This document shows positions 31,533 through 43,642 of a stretch of DNA of 64,000 nt, one piece after another. The translations under genes and the position numbers were made by a program. Below the pieces are notes generated by a model. It did not search any database. It was not told where the DNA came from and saw nothing but the letters and a program-made list of their open reading frames with translations. Origin of the DNA: Epiperipatus broadwayi (Eukaryota > Onychophora > Udeonychophora > Euonychophora > Peripatidae); the NCBI GenBank assembly GCA_028023455.1, contig JAQFVV010006453.1, positions 910,001 to 974,000 of the forward strand, written 5' to 3'. Position 1 is the first letter of the stretch, and the number at the start of each line of letters is the position of its first letter.

Positions 31533-32540
31533 AAATATTCTTTTTTAAAAAGTCCTGCGAGGTAAAAGGAATTAAAGGCAGAAGAATGTATTAACTCTCC
31601 TAAAATCTATCAGTCAACAGATAATTGACTACCGTGATTGAAGATATGTTGGAGCAGGTGTAGCTTTATATTACTGGAATGAACACAACTTTAGTGGATT
31701 GCTTCATAGTGGATCAACTAAGGATTCCTAATGAGAGATTTTGCAATTAGTTAGCATTTAAAATGAACGTAGCTTGAAAACCTCTTATCTTTGTTTATGT
31801 CACTAACAGAATACATTTAAAGTAAGTTTTATCATTAAACATTTTTGACAGGTATATTAGGAATATATGTATATACAGCATATTATAAAGCAAGTGATTT
31901 TGCTGTCATCTATAGGAAGGTTGAAAAATCATTTATTAAACAATAGTACAATTAAATCACTAGGCTAGTTTCTGGTTTTAGCTTTTTTCAATAAATCTTA
32001 ATGTTAAAGAATAAAGTGAGTTGTTGTTATATATATGTAATATTTTTAATGGGTTAGTATCAATGTCAATTATTTAATAAATGGGAACTCCGTCATATAA
32101 ACGAAATTAAAACCATAGCTAAGGTATATTAAAGTGCAGCAAACAATCAGACTGGTTCTGTAAGCAGAAAGAAAACAATAACAAATTTGTTGAAATTACT
32201 ACTGACCAAAATATAACTGTTTTTGATCCATCACTCACATGGTTATGTTTGAGCTAATAGTTGGACAGCATAGCTTTATGAGTTAAGATAAAAGGTATAA
32301 CAGCATTATTTATATCACAACTGAATGCATTAAAATTTAATATTAGTATAGATACAAATTATATATATATGAAATAGACCTAAAAAATTAAATATATGTC
32401 AAATCACTATTTTCCCCTTCCACCCTCCAAATGTTATGTTTTAAAGCAATACTACATTGTGAAAAAAAAAGATAAAGTCTAAATTTTAAGAACCATTCAA
32501 ATTCCGATTTTATCTTTACCCAAAAGATAGCATTGCTGAA
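31533..32540. other. AT-rich DNA, no gene seen
   Basis: No supported feature. Confidence 0.45.
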
Positions 32541-32810
32541 AAACAATGTTTTAATAAGATGGCACAGAAGAGAGATTTTTCAGATATTTGGAGTAATACA
32601 AGAGTAAAGCTACTATTTAAAGATAAGGGTAAAGATTATAGAAAGCTAAGCAATTATAGACCGATAGCAGTAATGTCAGTATTATATAAAGTTTTCCCAT
32701 ATATGGGGGCTGAAATGACCGAAAATATATATATCATGGAAAAAATGCAAGGATGTCTTTGATCAGATAGGCATATAGCAGATAGTTTATTTGTAGTTAC
32801 ACAACTTATA
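32541..32810 (+). mobile_element. LINE-B fragment, upstream half of a split copy
   Basis: Collinear with 25800-26070 of the LINE-B copy. It encodes NNTRVKLLFKDK-type sequence and KLSNYRPIAVMSVLYKVF of the RT, then GCLSDRHIADSLFVVTQL in a shifted frame, and stops at a TA tract. The next LINE-B bases continue at about 35604-35650, so the two pieces were once contiguous. Confidence 0.8.
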
Positions 32811-32830
32811 TATATATATATATATATATT
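32811..32830. repeat. (TA)n at the left break of the split LINE-B
   Basis: A short TA tract at the point where the LINE-B sequence is interrupted. A matching TA tract lies at the right break. Confidence 0.85.
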
Positions 32831-35566
32831 GAAGTGGTAAATCTGTAGTACATATTTAACTTCATTGCCTGATGACATTACATGCCTTTAAAGTAGGGTT
32901 CGAACCAGTTTATATGTTTATTTGGTCATTCAGGAATGTTAAGCACACACATATACACATATCACTTCCATCCTGTTTATTCAAAATGGTTATGTGTAAC
33001 CAGTTGAATTATTATTTTAGCTTAAGTATATTTTATTTCCAAGCTTGTAAATTCCCTTCACTTAGATAATTGTGTATGTGCGTATATGTATTATAGATAT
33101 AAAAATGAATACGATTAATGTAAAGCTAAAGCAATGCCAGAAAATTCTAAAAAGTATTATTACAATTTAAAAATGTCATTCTCATTTCAAGTCTAACCAA
33201 AAATCATATTTTAAAGTTATTTGCAATTTTAAAAATTTGTTTAAATAATGCTTTCTGGAACGTATTGTTTACATCTTCCAATATTGCCAAATTTCAAGTA
33301 CAGGAGGAGCAGAAGTTCTAAGAATGTGCAAAAGGAGTTCAAATCACTCTTCTCTTGTATTCGTTTGGAGAGTGGAAGCAAAATGAACTGTGAGTAAAAA
33401 GAATTTGCCTCCCTGACCTTAGATTGCCTTTGTTCTGCCTCTCTGCTATGCCATCGCCACTTGAGAACTGTTGTGTTTAACTGTGAAACAACTATTGGAA
33501 GATGTTTACCATTATTTTATTAATATTGTGCCTTGCTAAACTTTGTATATGTTATTATAAGTGGCCACCATAACTTCTAAAGGTATTCCATTTTGCTGAA
33601 GAATGAACTCTTAATTTTCCTCATTTCACTTCTTTCCTAAATCTTAATTGTAATCATAATGTAATCTTTATTTATTTGGTAACTGACTATAAACTTAATT
33701 ATCGTTAAATTTGTGATTTTCTCTCTTAAGTTTTAAACTTGTTCTTTGAAACGCTAGCACAGAATTATATATATTTTAAATCTATCACTAGTTTTTAAGT
33801 TTCATGCTCTAATTATATTATTTTCATGTGGCAAAACTTATTTAAACTATGTATCTTATTAAATTAGTTTTAGTATGCTAATGTTTTAATCTAGAAAACT
33901 TATATTATTTCAATCATTATTCTGATATTTTTGGAATATTTAAATAATTAAACGTAAAATTTCTTATTGAACGCTGTTCGCTCAATTAAATATTTTGAAA
34001 TGTATGCTTAATGGGAGATTGTTTAAAATGTCATATTATGGGATAAGATAAACTTTTTGTTGTTGACACTATTTATTTAGATGCATTCTATGTTTTCTAA
34101 AATGATTTTAATTATTAACCTATTTTAAATAATTATTTATTGCTTTTATGCCATCGAGCATTAGCTTATGATATATTGTCATTTAAAAATACTTGGGCTT
34201 GTTAAATAGGAAAAATAATATTTTTCCCTCTTCTATTTTCGACATCCTAAATTTACTAAAGTTATACATACGATGCTGAGTGGGTTATTATTTTATCATG
34301 GTGTTACGCATGATATTATTGCTTTATTTAAGCTTAAATTATTTCATTAGTCATTTAAAACTTAAGCCATATTCATGTTGCTTACTTATGATAGCATTTT
34401 AAAGAATTTATATTTTGCTTTATCATATTTATTCATACAAACTCCGGATTTTCTTCACGTAACTCGTCTAGGAATGAGACTTGGTAGAACCGATCTCAGG
34501 ATAAACATTAGAGTATTAAGGCTCTGCATGTGAAATGTTGGAGGGTGTACCATGGAATCCTTACCACTCATATTTTAGAATATTGCCTTGTGATAAATAC
34601 AAGAGGAATCATATGTGTGATAAAGCCTTTCAGTCCAAAGACGAACATCTCCATTTTAAACGCTGTCATTATAGTTAGCACTGTGAGTTTTTTTATGTGT
34701 AGTTCTCATTTTATCTATAAGACATGGCGCAGTGATGTTTTTAAACCATTCATTTGATAATTAGTTGAATATTTTAGGATTGTCACAGTAAGGCTTAGTT
34801 AAGCTAACCCATTCCTCATTTGTACAGGCCCAAATATGCTCATAAACGATAAATTATTAACTCTCATATCAAGAGTAAACCTCTCTTTAGAGATGAATTT
34901 GTAAACGTCCTTATCATTACTTAAAGTAATGATCACAGCATTGATAACATTAATTTATTATTATTTATAGTTCATTAGCATACTAAATCAGTTGCCTATA
35001 TGCAAAATATTAACCGCATTAAATCTGTACTATGCTTCTGATGTAAATTTAAATTATTTATGTTCATTAAACTATGTTGAATTACTCATGCATTTGTGTC
35101 TTACTGAATCTCACTCATTGAATTCTATTTAATCTTTATAATAGTGTTAGTAATACTTAGAAGTTATAACTGATTATTTTAAATGGACATTTATCTCTGG
35201 GTTGTTCTGTCTTTGCTCATTCTAGATGGATACTATTTTATGATTCATGTTTCTTTTGCAATGCTAGCTGTGTGCAATTCATTTAAAATTTATAAATTGT
35301 CCTTTCACATAAGGTATTTGATTGAGCCAAGATTTGATTATTTATTTACATTAATTACCCTATAGATCTCATGTTTCTCTGCTGTGTCTCTGGGACCAGA
35401 ATGAATAAAATTTCATGTTATCATCAGAAGTGTTGTTTATAATGTTATAGTTTTAGAGAAGAGCAAATAGGGCAGAATTCATGACTGCTCCTGACCCATG
35501 TATCTCGGGCATGAGTGGATTTAGGGTACTTTTGCTTAGATTCTAAACCTTGTTAAATGAACATAC
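32831..35566. other. about 2.7 kb of unassigned DNA interrupting LINE-B
   Basis: Either an insertion or unrelated DNA brought in by rearrangement. No frame longer than about 75 codons, no terminal repeats identified, and no similarity to the families here. A less AT-rich patch lies at 33290-33500 and another at 34440-34560. AATGAATAAAATTT at 35400 resembles a poly(A) signal. Confidence 0.5.
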
Positions 35567-35576
35567 AATTCTGACC

Positions 35577-35666
35577 GGTAATATGTATATATATATATAT
35601 ATATTTATGAGTAGAATTACTGGTAATATGTATATATATATATATATATTTATGAGTAGAATTACT
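35577..35666. repeat. 45-bp tandem repeat containing (TA)n, two copies
   Basis: Two units of 45 bp, each GGTAATATG, a TA tract, then TTTATGAGTAGAATTACT. The 3' half of the unit is LINE-B sequence, so the duplication happened at the LINE-B breakpoint. Confidence 0.85.
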
Positions 35667-37610
35667 GGTAGACAGTTATATATGGTTTTTATAGATATAG
35701 CAAAGGCATATGATAGGGTAAATAAAAATAGATTATGGGTAAGTTTAATAAATTTGGGAATGGATGGAATTTTAGTGGATCTTATTAAGAGATTGTATAA
35801 AAATAATTATTAGACATATCAATTAGGGAATATAGAATCAGTTAAAGCTAAAAATGGTGTGAGACTTAGGCCAGGTTACCCTATGACTCCTATTTTGTTT
35901 TTGTTGTATTCAGGAGAAGTGGAAAGAGTAATAGAAGGACTAGAAAGAGGGGTAGAGATATCAGCATTAGATGGCAAGAGAATATATATATTATTAGATC
36001 TTTTATTTGCAAATGATATATTCTTATGGACAGAAAGTAGGGAAGATATGGAAGTTATCTAAAGATCTGTACAAAGTTGGGTAAAGACATGGGGGATTAA
36101 ATTTAGTGAAGAAAAGTCAAAAGTAATGAAGATTAATACTGGGGAAAGAGAAGATCAAGAATTTTTATTGGGGAATATAATGTTAGGTGTAGTGAATAGA
36201 TATAACTATTTGGAGATTGTCTTAAGTAATCAAAAAAATTGCTTGGATGAATGGGAGAAATGATTAATAAATAAAGCAAAGAAAAGAAAGGAACTGATAA
36301 AAAATTAATAGTATTTTTATATAATAAATATGATGTTTCTAGAATTGTATGGAAGGGAATGACAGTAGTAGGATTACCATATAATAATGTGTTATGTGTT
36401 GGGAAAGGGATGTTAAATTACTTAGAAAAAGTACAATGAGAAATAGGAAGATATGTATTAAATGCAGATGTGTGGATGGCAAAGGAGGCAATTCTAGGAG
36501 AAATGGGATGGACAAGTTGACTCATTGTAAATTGAAAGATTTTATGAGTACTAATGTGTAATAAAAAATGTGGACTTAATCAGTGAAGTACTGAATAGCT
36601 TCACGCTCGCAGATCGAACTGCTTCAGCTTCACCTATTTAAATAGAAAGTAGGTTGAAGTAAAGAAGGGTTCCCCTCTTTTCTTCCATAACATAAGCTTG
36701 TGGTTAAACACCTGTAGAGGTTCCTACTATCGCATTTTACATGCATATTCTCGAGGTTATAGCCTCAGTAAATATTATATGAGAGATACAAAAAGCATAA
36801 TGAAAATATTTAGTAGATTCCAGTTTATGAATAATAAGAGAATAGCCAAAATAGTATTTAATTGAGTTTTGAGTAAAGAACAGCTAACAAGATGGGTAAG
36901 AAAAATAGTATAGTATGATATGCAGAAGATTTGGATAAGGAATTTATGTCACTATATTTATACAAAAGGTGGGATGATTGTCTTAGGAGAATTGTTGCAG
37001 GTTATAGTGTTAAGGGATGGAATGGAAGAATAGATGCATTAATAAAAAATAGCGAGTTGGAGAGATGGAGAATTGGTATGGAGAGTAAAAAGTGTTTAAA
37101 TATGTATAGAAGTAAACAGAATATTGGGTGCAAATTAATTTATGATAATAGCAAGGAAAGTAGTTTACTGTTTAAACTTGAACAGGATCTTTAGCAATAA
37201 GCAAATATACACATAAATGAAAAAAATTGGATGATTTAGTCTGCAAGTTGTGTAAGGAAGGCATAAAAATTTTTAGGCATTTGTTAATTGAATGTAAATA
37301 CCTGCAAGCAGAACGGATACAAATAATGAAGTTGCGGAAGAATAAATATAAGCAAAGTGAGTTTACAGAAAGTGGGTTTTTGTTTTTTATGCTGGGTTTG
37401 GAAAAAGGTAAAGGGAATTTAGATATAATGGCAATGTATTTAACAAAGTTTATACTGTAAAAATGAGATGGAGCAGGACAGAGAATTTGGGAAAAACTTA
37501 GGGTGATAAATAAAAAGGGAAGATAAGGTGGCTAACAGGGTTCTCTGGTCATAATGGCTAAGAGATTCTTGATTCCAAAAAAGGAGAAGCTACACTACAT
37601 TGCAACACAT
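35604..37610 (+). mobile_element. LINE-B fragment, downstream half of a split copy
   Basis: Continues LINE-B from GAGTAGAATTACTGGTAGAC to the 3' end (GAGAAGCTACACTACATTGC). It retains the RT segment with the first catalytic aspartate (FIDIAKAYDRVNKNRLW). The catalytic box is FAND instead of FADD, and the knuckle CKLCKEGIKIFRHLLIEC is at 37239-37292. It is interrupted at 36518-36772 by a 255-bp insertion and carries frameshifts. Dead. Confidence 0.85.
36518..36772. mobile_element. 255-bp unidentified insertion within LINE-B
   Basis: The other LINE-B copy reads GGTCAAGTTTTTATATGAGAG uninterrupted at 26888-26908. Here TGACTCATTGTAAATTGAAA ... ATAGCCTCAGTAAATA intervenes. The insert is less AT-rich, has CACGCTCGCAGATCGAACTG and GGGTTCCCCTC, an AATAAAA at 36560, and a small palindrome (TTCACCTA...TAGGTTGAA). 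No ORF. A solo-LTR-like or SINE-like origin is possible but unproven. Confidence 0.55.
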
Positions 37611-37919
37611 TGGGGAAGTGATTTGACATTTTATATTATATATTATATATTCAAATATATTATTAATTGATACCAGATAATTTACTATATATGCATTTAT
37701 TATCATCTGTTTTTTAATACCAGCTTAATCAACTAAAAGCTATCTCCTTCCTTCAGCTTATTTATAAGCTTTTTCTTCTTTCTTTAGGAGTTCCGTTTTT
37801 AACTTTTTATTCATTATTTCTCAAGTCTAAGTACATTTCTAATCAAGTTTCTTTTGTAATTTTTTTAATAAATAGTTTTTTTCATTTTCTGTTTCAACAT
37901 ATCCTAACTTTACTATCTC
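37611..37919. other. AT-rich spacer
   Basis: Nothing recognised. Confidence 0.4.
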
Positions 37920-37930
37920 AATTTAGTATT

Positions 37931-38167
37931 ACATGATCACTATCTCATAGTAGCACATAATTGTTATTAAACAATTCAAAACAAAGCAAAACTCTCCATA
38001 TAGTAGTGCCATCTTGAGCTAACAAGAGCAATCAATGGATGCCAGAAGGCTTGTGCATAAAATCCCTATCTAGTGCCTACTCATACAATATCCCCCAGAC
38101 TAGTTTCTGGCTTGTGGCACAAGATGGCACTACTATATAAAGAGTTTTGCTTTGTTTTAAATTGTTC
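37931..38167. mobile_element. FB-1 short copy with 11-bp TSD
   Basis: A 237-bp insertion between exact copies of AATTTAGTATT (37920-37930 and 38168-38178). The inner inverted repeat pairs AACAATTCAAAACAAAGCAA and CATATAGTAGTGCCATCTTG with CAAGATGGCACTACTATATA and TTTGTTTTAAATTGTT. The left end adds an unpaired ACATGATCACTATCTCATAG like other FB-1 termini. No ORF. Confidence 0.75.
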
Positions 38168-38179
38168 AATTTAGTATTT

Positions 38180-38290
38180 TTATTCTTGTAATAAAGAGCT
38201 AGTCTCAGAAATTTTAGGATCCATGCATTGACTCCATTTAGTAGTGCTCAAATTCTTGTGAAGTTCTGAGCAATAAACCATTTGATTGTT
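38180..38290 (+). mobile_element. SINE-4-like tail
   Basis: Ends in GAGCAATAAACCATTTGATT, shared with 3090-3130 and 49010-49035. The head is diverged and no clear A/B boxes remain. Confidence 0.35.
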
Positions 38291-38744
38291 TTCTACCCCA
38301 TGTGGTTTATATATGTGCCAGAGTCTGGAAGTCAAAATTCATAGACTGTGGCTTTAGCTCTTATCATTTTTGATGTTCAACCTTCTTATGTATTCATGAG
38401 AAATAAAGTATTCAATCATGTTATGCCACATGTGGTTGGTAAAGATAGATTGGCAGATTCTACAGATCAAGATTTATGGATCTAGCTTTATGACTTCTAG
38501 TGCATGAACTTTTTATGATCTCTTAATCAATAACTAGATTAGGTATAGATCATTTTTTAATATCATTAATATTATTCTCTTTAAGTATTACTATAAAACA
38601 AAATTGCATTACAATTTCAACTTAAAATGTTGTGTGTATTTTTTTGAAATGTTGAAAAATGTTTATGAAGTTTTCAAAATTTTAAACTATATATTTTTTG
38701 GTAAATGAGTTTCTAAGCATCCTGTTCACAATTTAAACAAAGTA
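38291..38744. other. AT-rich DNA, no gene seen
   Basis: No supported feature. Confidence 0.4.
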
Positions 38745-38940
38745 TAACAGATACAAAACTTTCTATACAGTAATGCCAACCAGTGAGAGACAGAATAATC
38801 AATCACTGCAAATTCTTCTTGCATCCGTTGAGTACTCTGGTTTACACTGGGTGGGGTGACTGTATTGGAGAGTTTTGTCTCTGTTCCAACAGTGTGTGTA
38901 AGCATAGGGAATGATGAACATATGATGTTTAGTGATTTAA
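38745..38940. mobile_element. FB-1 short palindromic copy
   Basis: ACAGATACAAAACTTTCTAT with ACAGTAATGCCAACCAGTG is mirrored by CACTGGGTGGGGTGACTGTA and GGAGAGTTTTGTCTCTGTT. The right terminus GATGAACATATGATGTT is a weakened form of the family end. No ORF. Confidence 0.65.
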
Positions 38941-39977
38941 GCAAAATGTGTTTGTTGAATTGGTCTTTATAAATTATAGATTTGTTAATATTTCAAAAAG
39001 CTTTAATTTCAAAATGGGTTTAAATGAATAATATAAAACACTTAATATGTAAAATACTCCATACAGTGAAACAACTGGTATCAAACCAATTGACATGAAA
39101 TGATAATGCTAATAAAAATCTTTCATAAGTGGATGTTTAAATAGTCAGGATATAAATAAACTCAAAATGATTGTAATTTATAAATGAATAAACAGCTGGT
39201 TTATTGTAATACTCTTTTGCTGCAATTCCAAATACAGTTATTAAAGTTAAATTTTAGGTAATCCTACTGTGACAGCATTTGTTAAAACTCTCATTTCATT
39301 AGTAATTTATATATTGATTTTAAAAACTTAAATTTTAGTTAAATTTTTTATCAAGAGATGGAACACATAAAAAAATTACATAATTAGTTTCCAACCAGTA
39401 ACCACCTAAACATTCACAGTAAATATAGCAACCAATATCTCTAACTGCTGTCAAGGCAACCTTCACACCTTTTAATAGCAAGAATGGAAATTACATAATA
39501 CATCATCATCATCACATTACATTTGTGATTTTATTTTTAGTAGGATAATACTTTATTGCTGTCAGACATCTTTAATAAACTTTATGGATTTTTTCCCCTG
39601 CAATTTGACAAAAAAACCTTGTTTTAACTTTAAATATCGCATTTAGGAAAAATTCATTGTACATAATAATTATAGTACTAATTAACTTATTTTCATTTTT
39701 TAAACATTTTAAGTATAGATATTCATTATAATACTGATAACAAAAATAGAAAATATTCAAAACATTTTGTTTTTTATGAAAATGCTTTAAAATATGTTTT
39801 TCTATTTTTCATTTTAATTTTGAAAGATAAAATTATAATAGTACATGTTTAAAATAAATGCATTACTTTGAAATGCACTATATGCATAACATCACATTGA
39901 TTATTATCAGTTCATATTTTTAAAAGTGATGAAAAACAGATTATTGAAATACTTCAGTTAAGCAATCAAAAGTAATT
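38941..39977. other. AT-rich DNA, no gene seen
   Basis: No supported feature. Confidence 0.45.
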
Positions 39978-40384
39978 TTTAGGAGTTTACTGTTAATTAT
40001 TAAGGAGATCCTTTGATTCCTCTTCGAGGTCTTAAAGGAACCAAATAGGGCATAATTCTTAATGCTCACTTCCTACAATTTTGTTATTACTATATAAAAC
40101 TTTATATAAATATACATACACACATGGATAGAGTGATCACCAACATGTATTAGCCAGCATGATCAGTATATTAACTTTTAATCTCTGAGTTTGAGATTAA
40201 GAAACACTATGGCCTTTCTTCTCAGTTGCCTGAGATAGTTTTGAATTGAAATATCAGTTGAATTTGTTTGAAGACAGAATTAATGTGTATGAGTAAATTA
40301 AGTTTTTTTTAGTAGATATTTATAATTATGATAGGCAAAACTAAGTTTTTGCCCTTCCAAAAGTCTATAAAACCAAGACAGAAT

Positions 40385-43370
40385 TAACAACTGTAGATGG
40401 TTGTCATTTGATGACTACCTTTTATTTAGATACTTATAACAGCAGATCACTTACAAGTAAAAAGTTAACAAGATTTGAAAAAAGATTATCTAATATTAAA
40501 TGAGACATTGTTAGAATTTTTAAAGTTAAAAAAAGATGAAGAAACAATTGATTTAAAAAGTAGACATATATTATACTATAAAGACACAAATATTGGAGGT
40601 ATAAGTGGAGTAGGATTCATTATAAATAAAAAGTAAAAAATCAACATTGTGGAAATTGATAACATATCAAACAATGTGGCAAGATTAGTTATTTAACTTA
40701 ATGGAAGATACCATTGGGATATAATTCAGGTTTATACATCAATAAGTTTTCACTGTGATGAAGAAATAAGAAATGTTTATTTGATCAGACTAAACAACCT
40801 TTAAATTTGTCATGGAAGACATTAATGCTAGAATTTGTAAATAATTGAAAGATGAAAGTGCTGTGTAAATTTGGTCATGATGTTAGAAATGAGAGAGGGC
40901 AGTCTTATGAAGTTCACATAAAAAACAGTTTATATTACATGCTCTTTCTTTGAGAAAAGTGCTAAATAAAAATGGGCAAGGAAGCATCCAAATGAAGATA
41001 TAGCCGGATTGATTATATTTTGAGTAACAAAAAATATGTATTTCAAGACTGTAATGTTTAACAAAGGAAGTGAATATGGATTAATGTGATATAAGTTATA
41101 TGTAAATTAAAAACTAGAGAGACAAAAATTATTTAAAAACCAGTATTCACAGTTGATATTTATAATTTTCAGAAATATTCCTATGAATTTAAATTAGAAC
41201 TTGAAAATTAAGTATTGCAACAAAGATAGTCGGTACAAAAAAAAAACAAGTAATTGACCAGTAAGATTTCTTTAGAGACAAAACAATTTATGAAGCAAAG
41301 ACACAATATAAAAGTTTATAAAAATGATCAATTAAAAAAAATTGAATATCTAAAATTTTATGAAATGGAACAAAAAAAGTTAATAATGATATAAAAAAAT
41401 ATAATTGCGAATTATCAAGACAAGGTGTAGAAGAGAATGGAACTATCAAGAGTGTAAAGTAACATTTTGATATTGGTAGGAAGCTTACTTCAGCTATAAG
41501 AAAAAAGAAACTATGACCTCATGAAATATGTAGAAAAGCTCTATAAAAAATTATATAGCAATAAAGATCAAGAATAATTTATATTGTTACTTTTACTGAA
41601 TTGACTGGATTTTAAATAAAGAAGTTATATATGTAGTTAAATCTATGAAGAAGAGAAATGTTCCAAATAATAATGTAAGTGTAATTGATATCTTAAAAGA
41701 AAAAAATGAAGAAATAGAAAAATTGTTGGAAAAATTATATACCAAATGTATAAGTGATAAGCATGTGGTGGATGATTGGAATAATGCAGTATTAATATTA
41801 ATATATTAATAAGGTGATAAACAAGATATTAGAAATTACAGATCTATCAAAAAAAAAAAATAGAAAATAGAGTCGCATATCACATGACTCCATTTTTTTT
41901 ATTAAGTTTGCAGATTATAAACAAAGAGTTTTGCTAATTGCTCAACAAGCTTTGAGATAAATGCTTAGCAAGAGAAACCATTTAAAATATCTCCATCTGA
42001 AAACCAATCCTCATCCCCTGACCATGGTTTCATGCTGTTGACACTCCTCAGAGAAGTGCTAGGGTAGCTTCAGACACTAAATCTAAAAACAACAACCCAA
42101 ATCCAGAATTTATCTAAGAGTTGACTATTGAGTAGAAAATCTGAAGTTTTCAGACACCTATATGTCTTCAGACCTATCAGTTTTTTATAAGTTCGATACA
42201 AAACTTTTATCAAGATAATTACAACTCATCAACAGCAAACATTATATTTTAACCAGCCAAAAGAACAAACTGAATTTTAAAGTGGTTTTAGCACAGTGAA
42301 TCATGTCCAAGTATTGAGAAAATTTATAGAAAGGGTCAATGACTATGAATTGTCATTATGCTTTGGATTTTTAGACTATGCAAAAGCATTTGATTTTATA
42401 AACATTTCATTGAATTATCAAGTTATGGACCCAAAATACTGCTATACTTTGAAAAATTTAACAAAAGACAACAGAAATGATTTGTTTCCATAATAATACT
42501 AGGAAGACTAACATTGAGAAGGGTGTATGACAGGGTGATTCCATATCTCCAAAACTTTTCACAGCAGTTTTGCAGGAAGTATTTGCAGATGAAAATGAGA
42601 AGCTACGGAATAAAAGTAAGTGGAGATTATTTAAGTTATCTAAATTTTGTAGATAGTGTAATTGTTTTTGAAAATAATGCTTCGGACCAGATCTTTGGAA
42701 GATTTTCCAGGAATTATTGGATAAAAGTATTTATCTATAGATAAATACTAAAAAAGACTAAGATGATCTGCAATGAATTTTTTCAAATGAAGAAAATAAA
42801 AATTGACAATGAGGAATTAAATGAAATTAGCAATTCCAAATATTTTGGTCAGATTAATAGTATGGATAGAAATAATGGATGAAATTAGCCATAGATTTAA
42901 ACTTGAGTGGAATACTTCTTGTAAAAATAACTTAATATTAAAAGGGCATGCCTATATGTTTGAAAAGGAAAAGTTTTAATAAATATGTTTTACTAGTTCT
43001 GACTTATGGATCTGGGACTTGGACATTTAATAGAAGAGCAATACAGAGACTTCAGATCATTCAAAGAATTATGGAAAGATGCATATTAGGAGTAACAAGA
43101 AATGATGGAAAATGAAACATGGGTAAAAAAAACAAACATGTATTATTGACATTAGTGAAAGAAATAAGAGATTGAAGTGGAGTTGTACTGGGCATATTGC
43201 TATGATAATAGATAGACAATTGAAATTTTTACTGAATAGATTGTAAAAGACTTAGAAAGAGACCACATGTGAGCTGGATGGATAAAATAAGGATGATCTG
43301 GTGTGATGTGGAGAAGAGAGGCTAGAGCTTGCAGATACTGGATTAAACTTAGAGAGACTTCATTCTGCAA
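40385..43370 (+). pseudogene. RTE endonuclease-RT pseudogene
   Basis: Recognisable remnants include the GDFNARIG region decayed to EDINARIC-like sequence (about 40815-40840) and VDHIQVLRxxIER decayed to MNHVQVLRKFIERVNDYELS at 42296. CFGFLDYAKAFDFINIS (42361-42411) keeps the first aspartate. The FADD box is changed to FVDS (42644-42655). A 322-bp insertion and many frameshifts separate the parts. No product expected. Confidence 0.8.
41850..42171. mobile_element. FB-2 half element inside RTE
   Basis: 322 bp inserted between GATCTATCA (41841-41849) and GACCTATCA (42172-42180), which are one base in the intact RTE (GACCTATCA at 16859-16867), giving a 9-bp duplication with one mismatch. From about 41940 on it matches one arm of the FB-2 palindrome at 52654-53364 (ATTTAAAATATCTCC, TCAGACACTAAATCTAAAA, TGAAGTTTTCAGACAC). 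It starts with an A run. Confidence 0.75.
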
Positions 43371-43385
43371 TAAATTGATGATCAT

Positions 43386-43552
43386 ACAATTTTGAAATAA
43401 TTAAAAATGATTTTAAAATAGTAAGTCAATTATTATCTTATTAAAGCACTCTCAAAATAGTCAGATATCTCATACTTCTAATGTTTCAATTACATCCTAG
43501 CTATGTCAATTAAATTTATAAAGATCTATTGGTCATGTTGTAATAGTATCCA
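43386..43552. other. AT-rich spacer
   Basis: Nothing recognised. Confidence 0.4.
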
Positions 43553-43642
43553 GACTTTTTTTCATACATCAAAGCATCGACTGGGAAGCAAACCTGGAAC
43601 AACTGCTTGTAAGGCAGCTGTGCTAACTACTCGACCACCAAT
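43553..43642 (-). mobile_element. SINE-1 copy
   Basis: Minus strand: TTGGTGGTCGAGTAGTTAGC (A box region), CAGCTGCCTTACAAGCAG (anticodon-arm-like, loop CTTACAA as in valine tRNA), CCAGGTTTGCTTCCCAG (B box region), GATGCTTTGATGTATG and an A tract. This copy keeps the most tRNA-like layout. Confidence 0.75.

Larger units (their letters stand above)
39978..43385 (+). mobile_element. old full-length RTE copy with FB-2 insertion
   Basis: Collinear with 14836-18121 over its whole length: 5' leader (GGAGATCCTTTGATTCCTCT), endonuclease, RT, tail and 3' end (TTCTGCAATAAATTGATGAT). It is riddled with substitutions, small indels and stops, and is much older than the 15-kb and 60-kb copies. An FB-2 half element sits at 41850-42171. 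Confidence 0.9.

Noticed and set aside
35460-35520. Resemblance of AAATAGGGCAGAATTCATGA to the RTE 5' leader at 40045
   Set aside because: The match is about 30 bases with gaps and the flanks do not align; not enough to call an RTE fragment.
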